This document shows positions 41,404 to 55,509 of a DNA stretch of 64,000 bases, in pieces. Below the pieces are notes generated by a model. That model saw only the letters and a program-made list of their open reading frames with translations. It was not told where the DNA came from and did not search any database. The DNA comes from Dryas octopetala (lineage: Eukaryota; Streptophyta; Magnoliopsida; Rosales; Rosaceae): the NCBI GenBank assembly GCA_963921425.1, contig OY992836.1, positions 16,013,614 to 16,077,613 on the forward strand. The letters run 5' to 3'. Positions within the stretch are counted from its first letter, which is position 1, and each line of letters starts with the position of its first letter. The position numbers and the translations under genes are program-made.

Positions 41404-44400
41404 ATGACGATGGTGAACATATGCCGCCCTTTCCGAGACTCATCGTGTCGAGCATTGGACCGATGCTTCCGCTTTCTTCCTTGCCTCTCCGATCCCGGTC
41501 AGCTTTTTTCTTTCATTGTCATTTTTGTTTTTCAAAAAAATCAAAATAAAAAAGCAGAATTTAGCTGTTTTGGTTAAGCTGCTTGGTTCTGCAATTCTCA
41601 ATTTAGTCCAGTATTTTGTTCTTATGCTAAAGTAAGGATTTTTTTTTTGCTTATCTCATATTACTGTTATTATAATTGTTTATACAGAGCTTGACTTTTT
41701 CTTAAAATGTTTTTATTTTTTGAATTTGGGTTCGTGGGTTTGCAGCTCGGAGGTCTGCCTTGGGTTTAAAAGTTGCATTGGTGATGTTACATCTGATATA
41801 CGTAGGCATTTTGTTTCTGTTTGATGGAGGTTTGATAGAGAAAACTAAAACAGAACCATGGTATGCTATTGCCTCTGTACTTTTATTTATTCTGTATTTT
41901 ACTTGCATTTCATTTTGTGGTGAAAAGCCTAATACATATATTTATAATGAAGTTTAGCGCATTTGTGCAAATGGGTTACTCTAGGGCTTTTAAATGGATA
42001 GGCCCTTCATAGTATTTTAGTTGCATTATTGAAGGGGAAGACCAGTGAGTGTGAATTTTAAATTTACCTCAAATTAGTATAAGTCTAACTGATAAGGCAG
42101 TGCCTGTTGTTCAGAAATGTGTGCATGGCGTTTTGGGGTAAAACTAGAAAAGTTATTATCACATTCTGTGTGAACAAAGGGTGGAACTTATGAAATTTCA
42201 ATATTAATGAACTTGAAGGCAGAAATGACTGAGTCATCATATCTGAAGTGCTCTATTAGTGTTTTCTGTCTTGTCCTTAACTCTCCTACTTACTTGGCCT
42301 TTCTTTTCTACCCCTTTTCAGGTATACCGCTATATATTTGTCTCTCTTTGCTGTCACATTGGTTCAATACTTTGTTACCTCTGGTTCTTCTCCTGGGTAA
42401 ATGTCAATGCACTTATGCTGCCTTATGATTGGATTTGTTTGAATTTGATCTGAAAAGTTGTTGCTTGTATTCCAGTTTCAGCTCATTGTGATTTCCTTTT
42501 TTTCAATTTATATTTTTAGCTATGTCCTTGATGCAATGAGGGCTGTCAATGAGTCAAATACAATATTCAGAAGAACGTCAACAACCTCAAAGTAAGTGTT
42601 ATTTCCTTTATTTCCCTTCCTTTTGTTTTTTTATGTGATAACATTATAGATGTAGATCTTACAACTCTGAAATGACTTAAGTCATTGATGTCATCTTACT
42701 GTCTTATTTTAAAATTTATAACGTTTAAGCAAAGACAACCTGCTTCAAGTAAAACTGGAAGCGTGGTTGTGACAGTGGAAGGGAATCAGGTGGCAAGAAA
42801 TCTTCTTGGAAATAATGCAACAGCTTGGACCAAACTGGTGATGGAGTTGCATCCCCCAGGAACATCTGTTAGGTAGGCAATTATTGCATAAGTTGTCAGA
42901 AGAGTATCATGTTACATAGAAACAAGCGGAGCCTCAATCAAGGCGCACACTGTTTTTTCTATTGGATATTCAGAATACTACATGGTTTTATTTCGGGTGG
43001 CTGTTAGGCTTTCCTGTGTTGATATCACTGGTTAAAAGTTACAGTTCATTCCTTTTTATCTATATATCTCTGAATGTTGATTTATGCTCAGCTAGAGTTC
43101 ATGGGGCCAGCATCAACCAGTTGCGATTACTATTTGATAACCCTAATTAGTTGGCATTATGTCTTCATTGAGATAAGATGAAATGAGTTGTAAGTTTATT
43201 CTTAATATGATGTTTGAAATAAGTTGGCCAAAAGATCCGTTGTATTTATTGGCATACGCATGCACTTAAATGCTTGTAAGTGCAAAATCAAACAATATAT
43301 TATTAGTTGAAAAAGGGAGGAACACTATTGTAAAAGAGGGGTACCAGTCACCAGTTCTGTTTTGCATGCCATTGAGACTTATTTATGGGGTCAAATTTCT
43401 GGCTTCCTTAGCTCTCAATCCGCAATTTTTCTTTCACTGTGTATAATACAAGCATATGTTCTGCCAGACTTTGTAATGATTTATTTTTAAATTCACTATG
43501 CCTTACAATGCAAACATGAAAATGTCCAATGCTTCATAATAACCAATTTGTTTACTGAGTTTAAATTTGTTTCAATTCAACCAACTCCTTTTGAATAGAA
43601 CATCAATTGGAAAAGTTAAGTAAAAGAGCTCTCAAATTAAATAAGTCTTGGTAATTCACAAATATATCTACTGACTGCTTCCTTTTGGTTGTTGCAGAAG
43701 TTTGACATGCTCCTACTGTAATGTTGAGCAGGTAGTACCATCTCTATTTTACGTTTTCATTTGTATTATACTTCTGGTTGTTTATTTTAGATCTCATGCC
43801 AACATCTTTTAAAGTAAGAATTATAACTTTATAAAGTGATTTACAAGGAAAGACAGACAAGATATCCATATTAGAGAACAACAAAACCTAACAGCTGAAA
43901 CTCACAATCCATACATCACTTTCCCAGGCCCCAATCAAGATAGATCAAACTAAAGGGAATGCTTCTAACAGAAAATCTATCCTCCCCCACAGAAAATCCA
44001 CATCCTCCCTCGTAGCTTCAAAATTCCTATTGTTTCATTTCATCCTAAAAGTCCGAAGATTGCCATAGCTGCACAACTCCCCATATAAAATGTTTATTAT
44101 TTTTTTAAATAGAAAAATGCTGCAGCCTAATTTTGTGTGTTTTATTCCATAAATTAAGTACTCGTATTTTAGTTGTTTCTGTATGTTCAATGGCCCTTAC
44201 ATAAATTTTCTGGAAAGTGAATCTGCTGTGTATCTTGCTGCTGTTAATCTGATGATTTCTTATTTACCTATAATGCAAATTTTGATGATTATATATTTTG
44301 CTTCCGATTTATATGCAGCCTCCGAGATCAAAGCACTGTCATGATTGTGACAAATGTGTTCTTCAGTTTGATCATCATTGTGTTTGGCTCGGAACATGCA

Positions 44401-46106
44401 TTGGTCTGGGTAATCATTGTAAATTTTGGTGAGTGATTTTGTACTAATATTGAATTTTGTTTTTGTAATTTGCATTCTGTTTTGATGTCAGCAATAGGTA
44501 TATTTCATGTTCTGTTTGTTGGGATAAGCTAAGATGATTACCAGTTGAATTTAGAATTGCACATATGTAGATTACTACTCTTCTTGTCAATGGTATTAAA
44601 ATTCATAAAAATTGTATAGTTATACATATAGTTTTGAGTAACTTGTCTGAACCTCTTTGAAATTGTTGTCTATACTCTGCGTAGGCCCTTCAAATAGTTA
44701 ATGTTTATGCATTTAGTTTTGCATGGAAAATAGTTAATGTTTATGCATATGCTTCAAACTTAAAAGTCCCAATTAGAACCTTTCATATATTTTGGCCTAA
44801 ATGTCATAGGTGGTACATTTGCGAAGAGACAGCATTGTGCCTTTGGACTGGCATCCTGTACATCACTTACCTGAAGACTAATATAAAAAGCGCTTGGTAT
44901 GGTATCTTTTCTGATGTCTTTATTTCATTGGAATGATTTAACGTTTTGAATTTGTTATTATGGAAGTCAAGTACAAAGAAAGAGATTGAAGAGAAACGGA
45001 AAAAGAAGAGATCGAAGAAAAAAAGAAAAAGAAAAAAGAAAGTCATTGATTAGATATTATTGTGGTCCTTGGGTTTTGCATATGAAGTCTGTATTTGTCC
45101 ATGTAGGGTTTTATTTTCTATTGCAATTCATATCTTCATTTCAATCAAGATTTAGTCTGAATGTTTTAATTGCCAGGTGGAAGGATGCAATTGTGATATC
45201 GCTGTTAATAACTTTGTCGATTTCTCTGATCTTTCTGCTCCTGTTGCTGCTATTTCATAGGTAAATTTGTTTATAGTCGACATTTCCTTCTATCCCCTGC
45301 TTTCATGACCATAATCTCAATTTGGCAGATGTACCTAATTTTTAATGCTTTAACAGATACTTTCACTAGTTGTTTTGTGTTGTGATTTTGTCACTAGTAA
45401 TGTTCTAGTAAAATAACTACTAAAACATTAAAACAATTGGGATCGCTTTCTCACTCTCCCCGTGCCCCAGCTTTGATATTTCTGACTGAGCACTACCGTA
45501 ATAAAAGTCATTTACATAAAGAGCATAACTGAAGTGTATCACCTGGACATGATTTATTTTTTTATTTGTGCAGTTATCTTGTTCTGACGAATCAGACTAC
45601 CTATGAGCTTGTAAGACGTAGGCGAATCCCATATTTAAGGTTATTTATTTCCTTTTATTCTCTTCTACCATGTAATATTATTTGATGGAAAATAATTAAA
45701 TGTACTACTTTTCATGTGTTGAAAATATATAGTGTCATATTAGACTTGAATACCGATTCAGTCAAAGAACATATATGCGAAGGATACAAAATATGGTTAG
45801 ACATGCTTATTCAGCTATTTTGTGGTTTTAAATGCAAGAAAAAGTTGCGTGATCCCTAGCTTGCATTGTGTTTCAATATTTGATTGGTTATGCTTTTAGA
45901 TTCTCAATTCTTACTTTGTTTTGATCAACAGGGGAATTCCTGAAAGAGTGTATCCTTTCAGTAAAGGAGCATGCAGAAATTTATATGAGTTTTGCTGTGT
46001 TCGAAGCAGTAAATACAGAATGGAACCATTACCAACAGCTCGGGAACTCGAAGAAAAATCGAGACCTTATACCTGTTTGGATATTGTAACCTGTCGTTGT
46101 TGCTGA
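41404..46106 (+). CDS. PAT10: protein S-acyltransferase 10 (DHHC palmitoyltransferase)
   Basis: Eleven exons: 41404-41497, 41746-41860, 42322-42396, 42520-42591, 42735-42872, 43698-43731, 44319-44428, 44810-44896, 45177-45260, 45574-45639 and 45932-46106. Total 1050 bases, 349 residues, all phases consistent. TM1 ~40-60 ([17 protein letters not shown]), TM2 ~73-92, DHHC Cys-rich domain ~167-212 with catalytic DHHC at ~194-197 ([15 protein letters not shown]), TM3 ~222-237, TM4 ~250-270. The tail ends [10 protein letters not shown] after [12 protein letters not shown], the C-terminus characteristic of Arabidopsis PAT10. PAT10 palmitoylates proteins at Golgi and tonoplast membranes, including CBL calcium sensors (family knowledge). 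The acceptor of exon 5 (AAAG|ACAACC) was chosen because the other AG leads to a stop. Confidence 0.92.
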
Positions 46107-48163
46107 CATTGTGAGCATTGTATCATTCATTTTGTCATTTTCCCCCTGATATTTATTGAGAATCTCCATTTGGAGCCATATCTGTGCATGCTACTGATGG
46201 TTAAGTTGGAGCTGTTTGAGTGTTTATATTTCGTACTTCAAGGCTAGATCTTTAGGCTTGTAGAGTCGGTTTTTGACCATATGGTTTTTTCTGGATAAAA
46301 GATTCCGAATTATGTGTGCCAGTTTATATACACAACATTGAACACTCCCCATGCATTAATGAATTTATTCTCTTCTAGAACAACCCTGGCAATATTTTCA
46401 AATAGTTCAAGTGTGGTTCAAATTAAGCTAAGCCCGTTTTTCTAATGTGATTGGAGCAATGTTATATGTATGTATCATATTTACTAGCCACGTATTTCAG
46501 AGTTAGGACCCAGCTATGTTGGTAGAATCTACCAAAAGATGTGATCACAATACGGTCATATGTGAATTTTCATACCTTTATAACTTGCAAGCCAATGTGC
46601 GTTTCTAAGTGCAGATCAGGTGAGACTGTATTAAGAAGCATCTGACTTCTTATAAGAGTGTGTGAGTGAATGAGTGTTTTGGATTTATAACACTTTTTGT
46701 ATGTGACAGTTCTGAACAAGTAAAAACAAGAAAGAGTCAAAAGAAACCATTTGTATCTTTCATTCTTTCACCTCTACTTCCATGTGTTTTACTATTAACT
46801 ATCATTTGGTTGGTTGAATAACAGCAGAGGTCATCTACCATTTGACAATGGTATCTAACCAAAACCAATTACTTGAAAAGTCTAAGCTCACCTAATATTC
46901 TCTGAGCAAATGACAGAAGCAGAGCATTGTTTCTGTGTGGCCACACTGGTTGAACCAATTGGTCAAGGTTCATCATGTGAACATTTAATTTGAGCCCCCT
47001 TCGTTGACTAAAACAAGTCTTACTAACAAACTTCATATCGCCGTTGGCCTTGTAATTGTGCCGTCATGTTTGAGTTTCATGAGCCCCTTTTGAGTGAACG
47101 TTCAGCCACGGAGTTGATTTTAGAGAACAAAGACTTGTCAATCATCAATGAGGCACTGAAGCTGCTTACTATTGCTATCGAATCGGTTGGTTGGTGGCTA
47201 GAAATTATGAGTTGGTCCACGACTTCTAAGATCTAATCCATTTCATTTGAAATCTCTATCACCTATTTAATGACTCCACGTTAGGCAGCTTAAGAAAATT
47301 CTTAAATAGGTTGTCTGATTATATGTATAGTATAATTACTTAGTACTACGACACCATATGTTATGCACACATGTCAATATATTATTAGAAATCGTATCAA
47401 ATACGTAACACGACTGTCAACTACAATAATTCAATCTTTCATTTGCCGACTATAATGATCCAATCTTTCATTGGATCATATCATAATCTAATAATGCTAG
47501 ACTCATTCAAATAAATATTATCACGTTGGTTGATGAACAAATTTAGTACCTAATTAATCTATTTCTTGTAACTATGTTCCTCGTCTATGCAATCAGGCGA
47601 CCCATACTCTATGGGTTGAAGACGGCTCATCTTAATTGTTTGATGTGATGGTTTACATCCCTAAATAAAACTATAAAAGTATCTTTTCTCTGTTAAAAAT
47701 GGAAGCCTAGAGGGGTAGTCCATCCATTAATTGTTGATTAATATATAGATATTTTTGTTGCTGAATTAAAAAAAATGAACTAGCAGGAAAAGATAAGGGA
47801 GATATTTTTGAGGGAAAGAGAGAGATGGAGGTATTTTTAAGGGAAAGAGAGAGAGGGTATATTAAGGTTCAACCTCAAAATTCTACGTATTAAAAGTTTA
47901 AAACTGATATTACACGCACCTAAAGATTCTATAATGTCAATTACAACATTTCCATGCCCAAAAAGAACAAAAAAAATACATATATAATTGTGTTATATTC
48001 TTCCCATTGAAACTCTGCACCACAGTACAAAACTACAACTAGTAAACAACATTTTTTCACAAAGACCAATGAAACAAATTAATAAGTGTAATTAAAATTC
48101 TCTCTTTTTTCATTTCCCATTCTACCCCCAATTCTTGGTGGGCATTCCACTATTCCCTTATTA
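46107..48163. other. intergenic region between PAT10-like and LHT-like genes
   Basis: 3' flanks of two convergent genes. Contains a ~31 bp tandem duplication at about 47801-47862 (ATTTTTGAGGGAAAGAGAGA and a variant). Nothing else was recognised. Confidence 0.5.
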
Positions 48164-51074
48164 CTAAGGTTTGAAGAAGCTGACTTTAACACCAGTATCA
48201 ATCACAACGTAGAGTCCAGCAGCAATCAAAAGCCCACTAAGAGCCAGGCCCAAGACTCCAAGAACCCAGTTGAGCCACCACATTGGGCCGTACATCTTGG
48301 GCTTCTTGATCTTGAGCCACAGGAAGCATGGGTATGCTAATGTCACCGGCAGTGCAATGCCTCCTACCAAACCTGCCACGCTGCCAAGGAATGGGATTGC
48401 CACGGCGATAAAGAAGCAGCCAAACCCAAACATGGCTCTAGCAATACACCTCAGCCACCATGGCAGTGGAGCCTTCTTTCTGCTTGTGTACTGGGACTCC
48501 ATGTGGTCAAACATGGGCATCCCATAGATTTGGAATGAGCTCATTGCATTTATCACCACGAATAAGCTTATCAGCCCAAGAATGGATTGAGACACGTCTT
48601 CGGAATGGAAATGGAACATAGCTGCCATCATTCCTCCGTTTACTGGAATCTGTGTCAATTAAGAAAAAAATTAGAAACCGAAATGAAATATAAGTATCAA
48701 CAGTTTAACATATTATGTTATTATATTTTGAATCAATAATATGATAATTGAATATCTGAATATAATAGATATTTGATAAGATTAGAAGTGCCGTAAATGT
48801 TTTTGTTGTTTTAGAATTAGAGAGCTTACCAAGTGTCCATAAGCCCAGTATCCACCAATTGCAATGGGGAATAGGCAAGCAGCAATGAGTGTGTAGGACA
48901 CCTGGACTCCTCTCCACATAGGCACATGTGACGGATGTTTCTCACTGGAAGGCATGGTGGCCTGCAACACATAACATTAATTCACAAAGTTAGTTCTAGC
49001 TATGATTGAATAATTCTAATTTACAACCTATGTGATGGTTATGATCATCCTAATGAGTGAGGGGTTGAGGACCCAGCACTTTGTTTTTTCCTTTTGATTT
49101 GATGGACATACTTGTAGTCGAAAGCTAAAGTCATCCGTCCGATTTTGACAATGGAGTCTTGAAAGATAAGCTTTTAAAAAGCAGAACATGTCACACCATT
49201 TTTTGTAGCATTATTATAGTGAGAAAACCATGAATATGATAGAGTATACTATAGACTTATAGTTATGCTAGATATTTTATTTTATATAAAGCTATAGAAA
49301 GGTCATGATCGGTCATGGTTGGTATCAAACAAATAAATAATAAATAATTAAATATTCATTAAAAAAAACTTAACTTATTAGACTATTGGAATAGTTGTAC
49401 TAATCAAGGACAGTGTGTAAGCAACTCCTTATATTTCTATTATTTGACAGTTGGCTTCATATTCATACGAAAATCGATGCTCAAGTGGTCAAAATTGTCA
49501 CCGTCTCATATTCTAAGCCAGGACTTACTGTTAGGAAATGGGAAGCTTGTGCTAAAAAAAAGCATTATATGCTTGTATAGACTTGCAACGCATGCATTCA
49601 ATTTGTTAGGTAGCTGTCATTGATTTAAAAAAAAAAACGATATTTGTTGACTAAGTTTTCTCGTTCCAACATGAGCTATTTTTGACTACAACGTTTTTTT
49701 TACGCAATTGATTGAAGGCACATTGTATATTATACCTGTAAACTCAAATTAATCTATGGAAGAGCAATATATACTAAGATTGATGGACTTGTGAATTACC
49801 TGAATCTCAAGGATAAGATTGTGGCCTCTGAAGGCAAAAGCAATGATCCCAAGTGCATTGAGCACACCAAACACTCTTTCCAACTCTGTGCCAGCTCTAA
49901 TAGGGTCATATGAAACCCCAGGAAGCCTTCCCTCTGTTACAGACACCACCCACATCAGAGTACAATACGCAACTGCAGTGAGGGCACCAATCAGTGAAAC
50001 ACCAGCTATGGAGTTCAAGTTCGGCAGCAGAGACAGCAACACAGCTGCACATGTAAACACCAAGAACCACTCCACTGTTGTTAATGGCTTGGCAATGCAT
50101 GTGGCCCCACAAACGAGCTCGAAGAAGAGCTTGGAGGTTGATCCACCAATGACTATAAGAGCCACGCAGTTACCACCAGATAGGTACATGATTGGGAACA
50201 AGCATAGCCAATTTGCAAGCTTCTCACCTGTAACATGTGTAAGTTTCATTTAATTAGAAACATCACAAAAATCAGTCACTCTAATTAACCTGGAAAATCG
50301 AATTAAGCAAACTAAATGGAGGTGGGGGGAAGGAGAAGAAGAAGAAGATTATGATTCATACCGAAGGTTAGACCGAAGAGTTGCATGTATCTGCTGTAAC
50401 GCATGCCAGTTTCTACGTTCTCATGGAGGTGAACGAGTACCCATAAGGTGTAGGTCTGCCATATGAATGTTAGAGTCAAAAGGATTATACCCCATGTCCT
50501 GCAATCAAAATCACATAGGAGAGAAAGAATCAGGACGGTTTATGCATCCAACCCAAAACCAATCGGTAAAATCAATCTTCGAATTCCGATATGGGATTTT
50601 TATAATGATACGAATTGGTGGGTTTTGTTGGGCTTACCAGCCAAGGATTGTGAAGGCCACAGGAAGCACCAAAGCTTGGATACCAATCCCAGAGCAGAGG
50701 GTGTGAAACGCAGCGTAGTACTTGTTGCCATTCCTGGACTCGGTGATGGGAAGCCAAGCATCCTGAGGGTCAAGCTTTGTCATCCTTAGAGCCTTCCTCA
50801 CTGGGCTGCCAAGAGGAGTCATGAACCTTGGGGTGAGAGACATCCTTGGAGTCCTTATCCCCATTGGGGTCCTTGGAGTCTTGGGGGTCTTGCTTGGCAC
50901 AATCCCCGAAGCATGATCCCCATTCTCAGCCGCCGCTGGCACCGCCGCCTCGAGCAGCGGTGACCTGGACAAGGAAGGGGAGTTGTATTGAGACGGCGGA
51001 GCAGCCACCGGTGGCTTTGGTGCAACTGGCCTTGGTGTTATAGGAGCTGAACTAATCTCATTTGGTTCACTCAT
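48164..51074 (-). CDS. lysine/histidine transporter-like 8 (amino-acid permease)
   Basis: Five exons: 50638-51074, 50362-50498, 49800-50227, 48830-48961 and 48164-48649. Total 1620 bases, 539 residues, phases all consistent. I start at ATG 51074 (MSEPNEISSAPITPRPVAPK). The frame upstream has no ATG. A long Pro/Ser/Thr-rich cytosolic N-tail (~1-115, with SKTPKTPRTPMGIRTPRMSL) precedes an Aa_trans domain with about ten membrane segments. This tail plus core is the LHT-like 8 (AATL1) type, distinct from short LHT1/LHT2. The family moves amino acids across membranes with protons. The substrate for this member is not deducible. The TPR/TPM repeats in the tail are possible phosphorylation sites. 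Confidence 0.9.
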
Positions 51075-53160
51075 TTTGTTCTGTATTGGCTGTGGGATTG
51101 TTGCACCTTGCACACTCCTTCAACTCTAAGCTCCCTCGTTGCTTTGGACAGAACAAGCACATACAAGTATATATAGGGGAGGGAAAATAATGCAAATAGG
51201 ACTAGCTGGGTTCAAGGAAAGAGCATGTGAACTGCTAACTTCTTTTTAGACATGCTTTGTATGACCATGACTATGAATTATACGAGAGAGAGAGAGACTT
51301 AGTTGGAAATAATAAAAGCACTTGTTTGACGGCCAATATTGGCTGCTAGTTTTTCTTGCTTTATGCATTTTAATTGTTTTATATTATATAGTATGTAATA
51401 GCAATTTGCATTTGAGCTACTAATTGTTGATTTTTGTTAGATTATGGGGTTGGATAGTTTGCATTAACTTTCATACTCATAATGAGGGAGGACTTGGTCA
51501 ACCTATTGCCACTGAAAGGGAAAGAGCCAAAGAGGCCATGCCAGACCAGACTGCTATTATTTAATTGTAGGAATTTTGAAAAATCTAGCATGTGATATTT
51601 TGGGAATACAAGATTTAAAACAAGCAGCAAGCTAGTTGCCTTCAAAGGATGTGCATATATGGTAGTCAATATATGTGTTCTTTTGAGTTTGGACTTTCTT
51701 GGACCCGAAAAGAAAGAAAAAAAAAAAAGTCTCCTGTTCTCTGCTTGGCTTAGCTAAGAGGGATAAAATGGGATGAGATTTCTCAAGCAACTCTAATGCA
51801 ATTATGCAAAGGCCATATGATAAATTTAGTCTCCTCAATTTATTGGGGTTTTCACTTTCGTTCTTTTAGTTTTAATTGGAGCAATATTACTCTTGTAATT
51901 TTCTTTTTTAAGTTTCTAGTTTATGAGATATGCCTGCCGATTTTGATAGGATGTGACTAATAAATAGCTCATATTATTAGTGTAAAGTTATTTGACTTGA
52001 TTGAAATATGATGATTTTAAGAATAAGATCGAACATGATATGGTGCAATTTGAATATCACCCTACCATATATTAATATTCTTTGTCGCTCAATATCTAAT
52101 TAAGATGAGAATGATTGCACATGGCATTTCCATACAAACGTCTATTTCCAAATTGTAAAGCTTACTCCAGCAGCCATGAAATTTGTCAATTATGGGCTGA
52201 GACTGCTGAGTGCTAGTTTTTGGAATCAAGTGAGCTGCACTTTTATCATACTTTCTTGACATAATTTGGAGCAAAAAAAAAAAAAAAAGTAGTGTTGATA
52301 TAAAGCACAGTCTTTCCCTGAATTCAAACATTTGAAGTTCTAGAATTTGATGATGGTGCTGCTGCTCATCCATAGAAATTGAACTTATAAGTTTATAACC
52401 ATCCATCATCACCGCCTTTGCAAGTCAAACAGTTATATCTTTCCATTGACATATAACACCAATCAACAATTAATGACACCTAAGAAATGAGAAGAAATCA
52501 AAAATAAATAAAATTGATTATTGATCACCATGTCTCACGATGTCTCAGTTCAACCTAATAACAACTCGTCATCTTATTATGGCATTAAATACATGAAATT
52601 GGAATTGAATTTAGTCCGTTCTTCCAAAATGAAAACTCGTATGAAAAAAAAATTCAACTTAATATATATCAACTCATCAACACAAAATTAAGAACCAATA
52701 ATGAAGTCTCGTTGTTACAAGAAAAATCAAACTTAAAATCTATCGTTTAGTCCATTTCACTTATGTTGCTTGAGTCAAGACTCACTTGCATAATGAAGTG
52801 TCATGTTGCTATCTGTTTGATAATGTGTTTTTATATTATAGTTTTTTCAATTCTTGGCTTTAACAAAACAAATCTCATGGCCTAAATGGCATTAGTAGTA
52901 CTAGAATATTAATTTTGTTTATTAAATGATGTAATCGTATTTCGTAACACATCATTTGAGATTCAAATTTGATATCTTAGTAAAATGAAAGTGAACATTT
53001 AAGTTATATCCTAAGCAAGGAGATAAACTTACATATAGCAATAGTATTCAACTTATGTCTCATATTTGTTGCTCATGTGCTAATCATATGATGTACAAAT
53101 GTGAGACCATGGTTTTCTCCTAAGCAAAGATAAACTAACCTTAAAAATTAAAATTACCTA
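51075..53160. other. intergenic region upstream of the LHT-like gene
   Basis: AT-rich divergent spacer between the LHT-like gene (minus) and the eS30 gene (plus). Short ORFs here lack family features. No repeat of note. Confidence 0.5.
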
Positions 53161-53257
53161 AGCGGTAGGGGCCCGACCCGTTTAAGATCTAGTACAGTCC
53201 GAGATGAGCTCGGGCTGCTCCAAGAACGGCCCGGAATCCGCAAACCTCGGTTTCAAA

Positions 53258-53303
53258 TGGGCCGAAGTGTGCGGGCCAGCCTGTTAACAACAGCAAACCC
53301 TAA
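53258..53303 (+). promoter_or_regulatory. eS30 promoter elements: site II (TGGGCC) and telo-box
   Basis: TGGGCC at 53258-53263 and AAACCCTAA at 53295-53303, about 110-160 bases before the 5'UTR intron. This pairing is a hallmark of plant ribosomal-protein promoters, bound by TCP and telo-box factors (family knowledge). Confidence 0.75.
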
Positions 53304-53414
53304 TTGATTAAAATCTTCTCACCCTTAACCCTATGCCGTTCTTCCTTCTCGACTTCTTCAAGCTCTCTCAAGCTCCCCCATTCTCGTGATCTCCTCTGCT
53401 ACTACAAGCTCCAG

Positions 53415-54098
53415 GTAACTACTCTCATTCATATCTGGGTCTCTTTCTAGCTCAAACAATAAGCTGATGAGGAAATGCACAGTCTTTAATGATGATTAAA
53501 TTTCATTTACTTTTCTTGCTTGTTTTGTTTCAATGCCTGAAATGTTTTATGATATTTGTTTTGCTGGGTGAAATTCTGAAGTGGGTTTTGGAAAGAGCTC
53601 AAATATTTTTACTTTGAAATCTCTAAAGCTTTAGCTCTTGTGTTTTTTTTTTTTCTTGTCTTATTTTTACTGTTAATTAAATTGAGAGTGAAAACTCTAT
53701 GAATTTGCCTAATTTTGCTTTTAAGTTTGTTTAGTTTTTAGTTAAAACTAATTGTATGATTTCATTTTATCTCCATTAAATTTGTTGTACTCACTGGTTC
53801 AATCTTATTAGTCTAATGGAGATTGTTTCCTTCATATTTGATGAGAGGATGAACATCCTCTCTAACAACACTGTCTTTGTATTTAGTTAGTTATTTGGAG
53901 TTAATTGGAAAATATGATGATTATTGTGCTAAATTAATATAGTTTGGTTGATTAATTTTGTTAGTTAATCTTATGATTGATTAATCTTCGTAGAAGACAA
54001 TTTTATTTTCATTGATAATGCATTTTAAAAGGTGAGGTGGGTTGAATTTTTTGTAAAGTTTAGGTGAGTCTTATTCGGTCTAACCATTTATTAAACAG
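53415..54098 (+). other. 5'UTR intron of the eS30 gene
   Basis: Donor CTCCAG|GTAACT at 53414/53415 and acceptor TTAAACAG|GTTAGG at 54098/54099. The interior is T-rich. The spliced leader continues into GCAACTCCACCACTCTGCAG and the ATG at 54152. Confidence 0.7.
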
Positions 54099-54151
54099 GT
54101 TAGGAGAGCAACTCCACCACTCTGCAGCCATCAAGCTCTTAGTAATCCACC

Positions 54152-54589
<438 letters not shown>

Positions 54590-55509
54590 GCAAAGCTTTG
54601 AGAGGATGAAGAGCTTTTTGTAGGTTTAAGCAGAGGATGGGAAGGTTTCTGTAGATCGAGAAGGCTTTATTTTTGTGTTTTTTATTGAATTTTATGTCAT
54701 TGATCCCAATACGGGTTTGTTACTTTATGGAGATTGGAAGTGTAGGATACTGTTGGATTTTGTGCTACAGTTGAGTTAGAAGTATTGTGATTTTGTTTCT
54801 GGGTTTGTTGTTTTGAAAGTGAGTACTGTTCTTTCATCAAATTCATCAAATTTGTTTACCAAATTTTGTTCGACATATGATGTGGCAGTGTTATATTTAT
54901 TCAAATATGGATCCACTTTGAAACTCATTATCTCTAATAACACATTTAATGAGTGAATTTAGTGACTCCAGTATTGTTGTAAGTTAGGGAAAATCTTATT
55001 CAGAATAATTGGAAAACAAAAGAGGATGAGCTAATGACTAGCTCTTGAAATGGAAGAGTGAGAAGAGAAAGGATGGTGCGTATGGCTGAAACTTTAAATT
55101 TTTGCATGTTGGAATTGGATCAGAGGAAGGAGCTTTATTTTTTCGGTCAGTGGAAGGAGCTTTCGTTTGTACAGGATTTGAGTCTGAGTCTTCAAAATCA
55201 AACCATAGCATTAATTGTTTACTTTCCCATTCTGTGATACATGCATCAGCAGTGCTTTTGAATCATAAGCCAAAAAGTTTAATGCGCAAGCAAAACTCCC
55301 TAGGGCGGCAACATACAAAAATCTGTGTCATGGGTATTATTTAGTATCAACATGATAGAATGACATGCATCCACCATGTATATATGAATTATACAAGTAA
55401 ATCGAAAACCGATGCACTAGCAATCTAAAGATTAGGTTTGCAAAATCCGATCATGTATATGAAATTATGAATTATACAAGCAAAAGTAAAAAATAATGCA
55501 GAAACAAAT
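54590..55509. other. intergenic between eS30 and IST1-like genes
   Basis: 3'UTRs of two convergent genes and about 600 bp of spacer. The ORF at 55102-55344 has no recognisable family. Confidence 0.5.
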
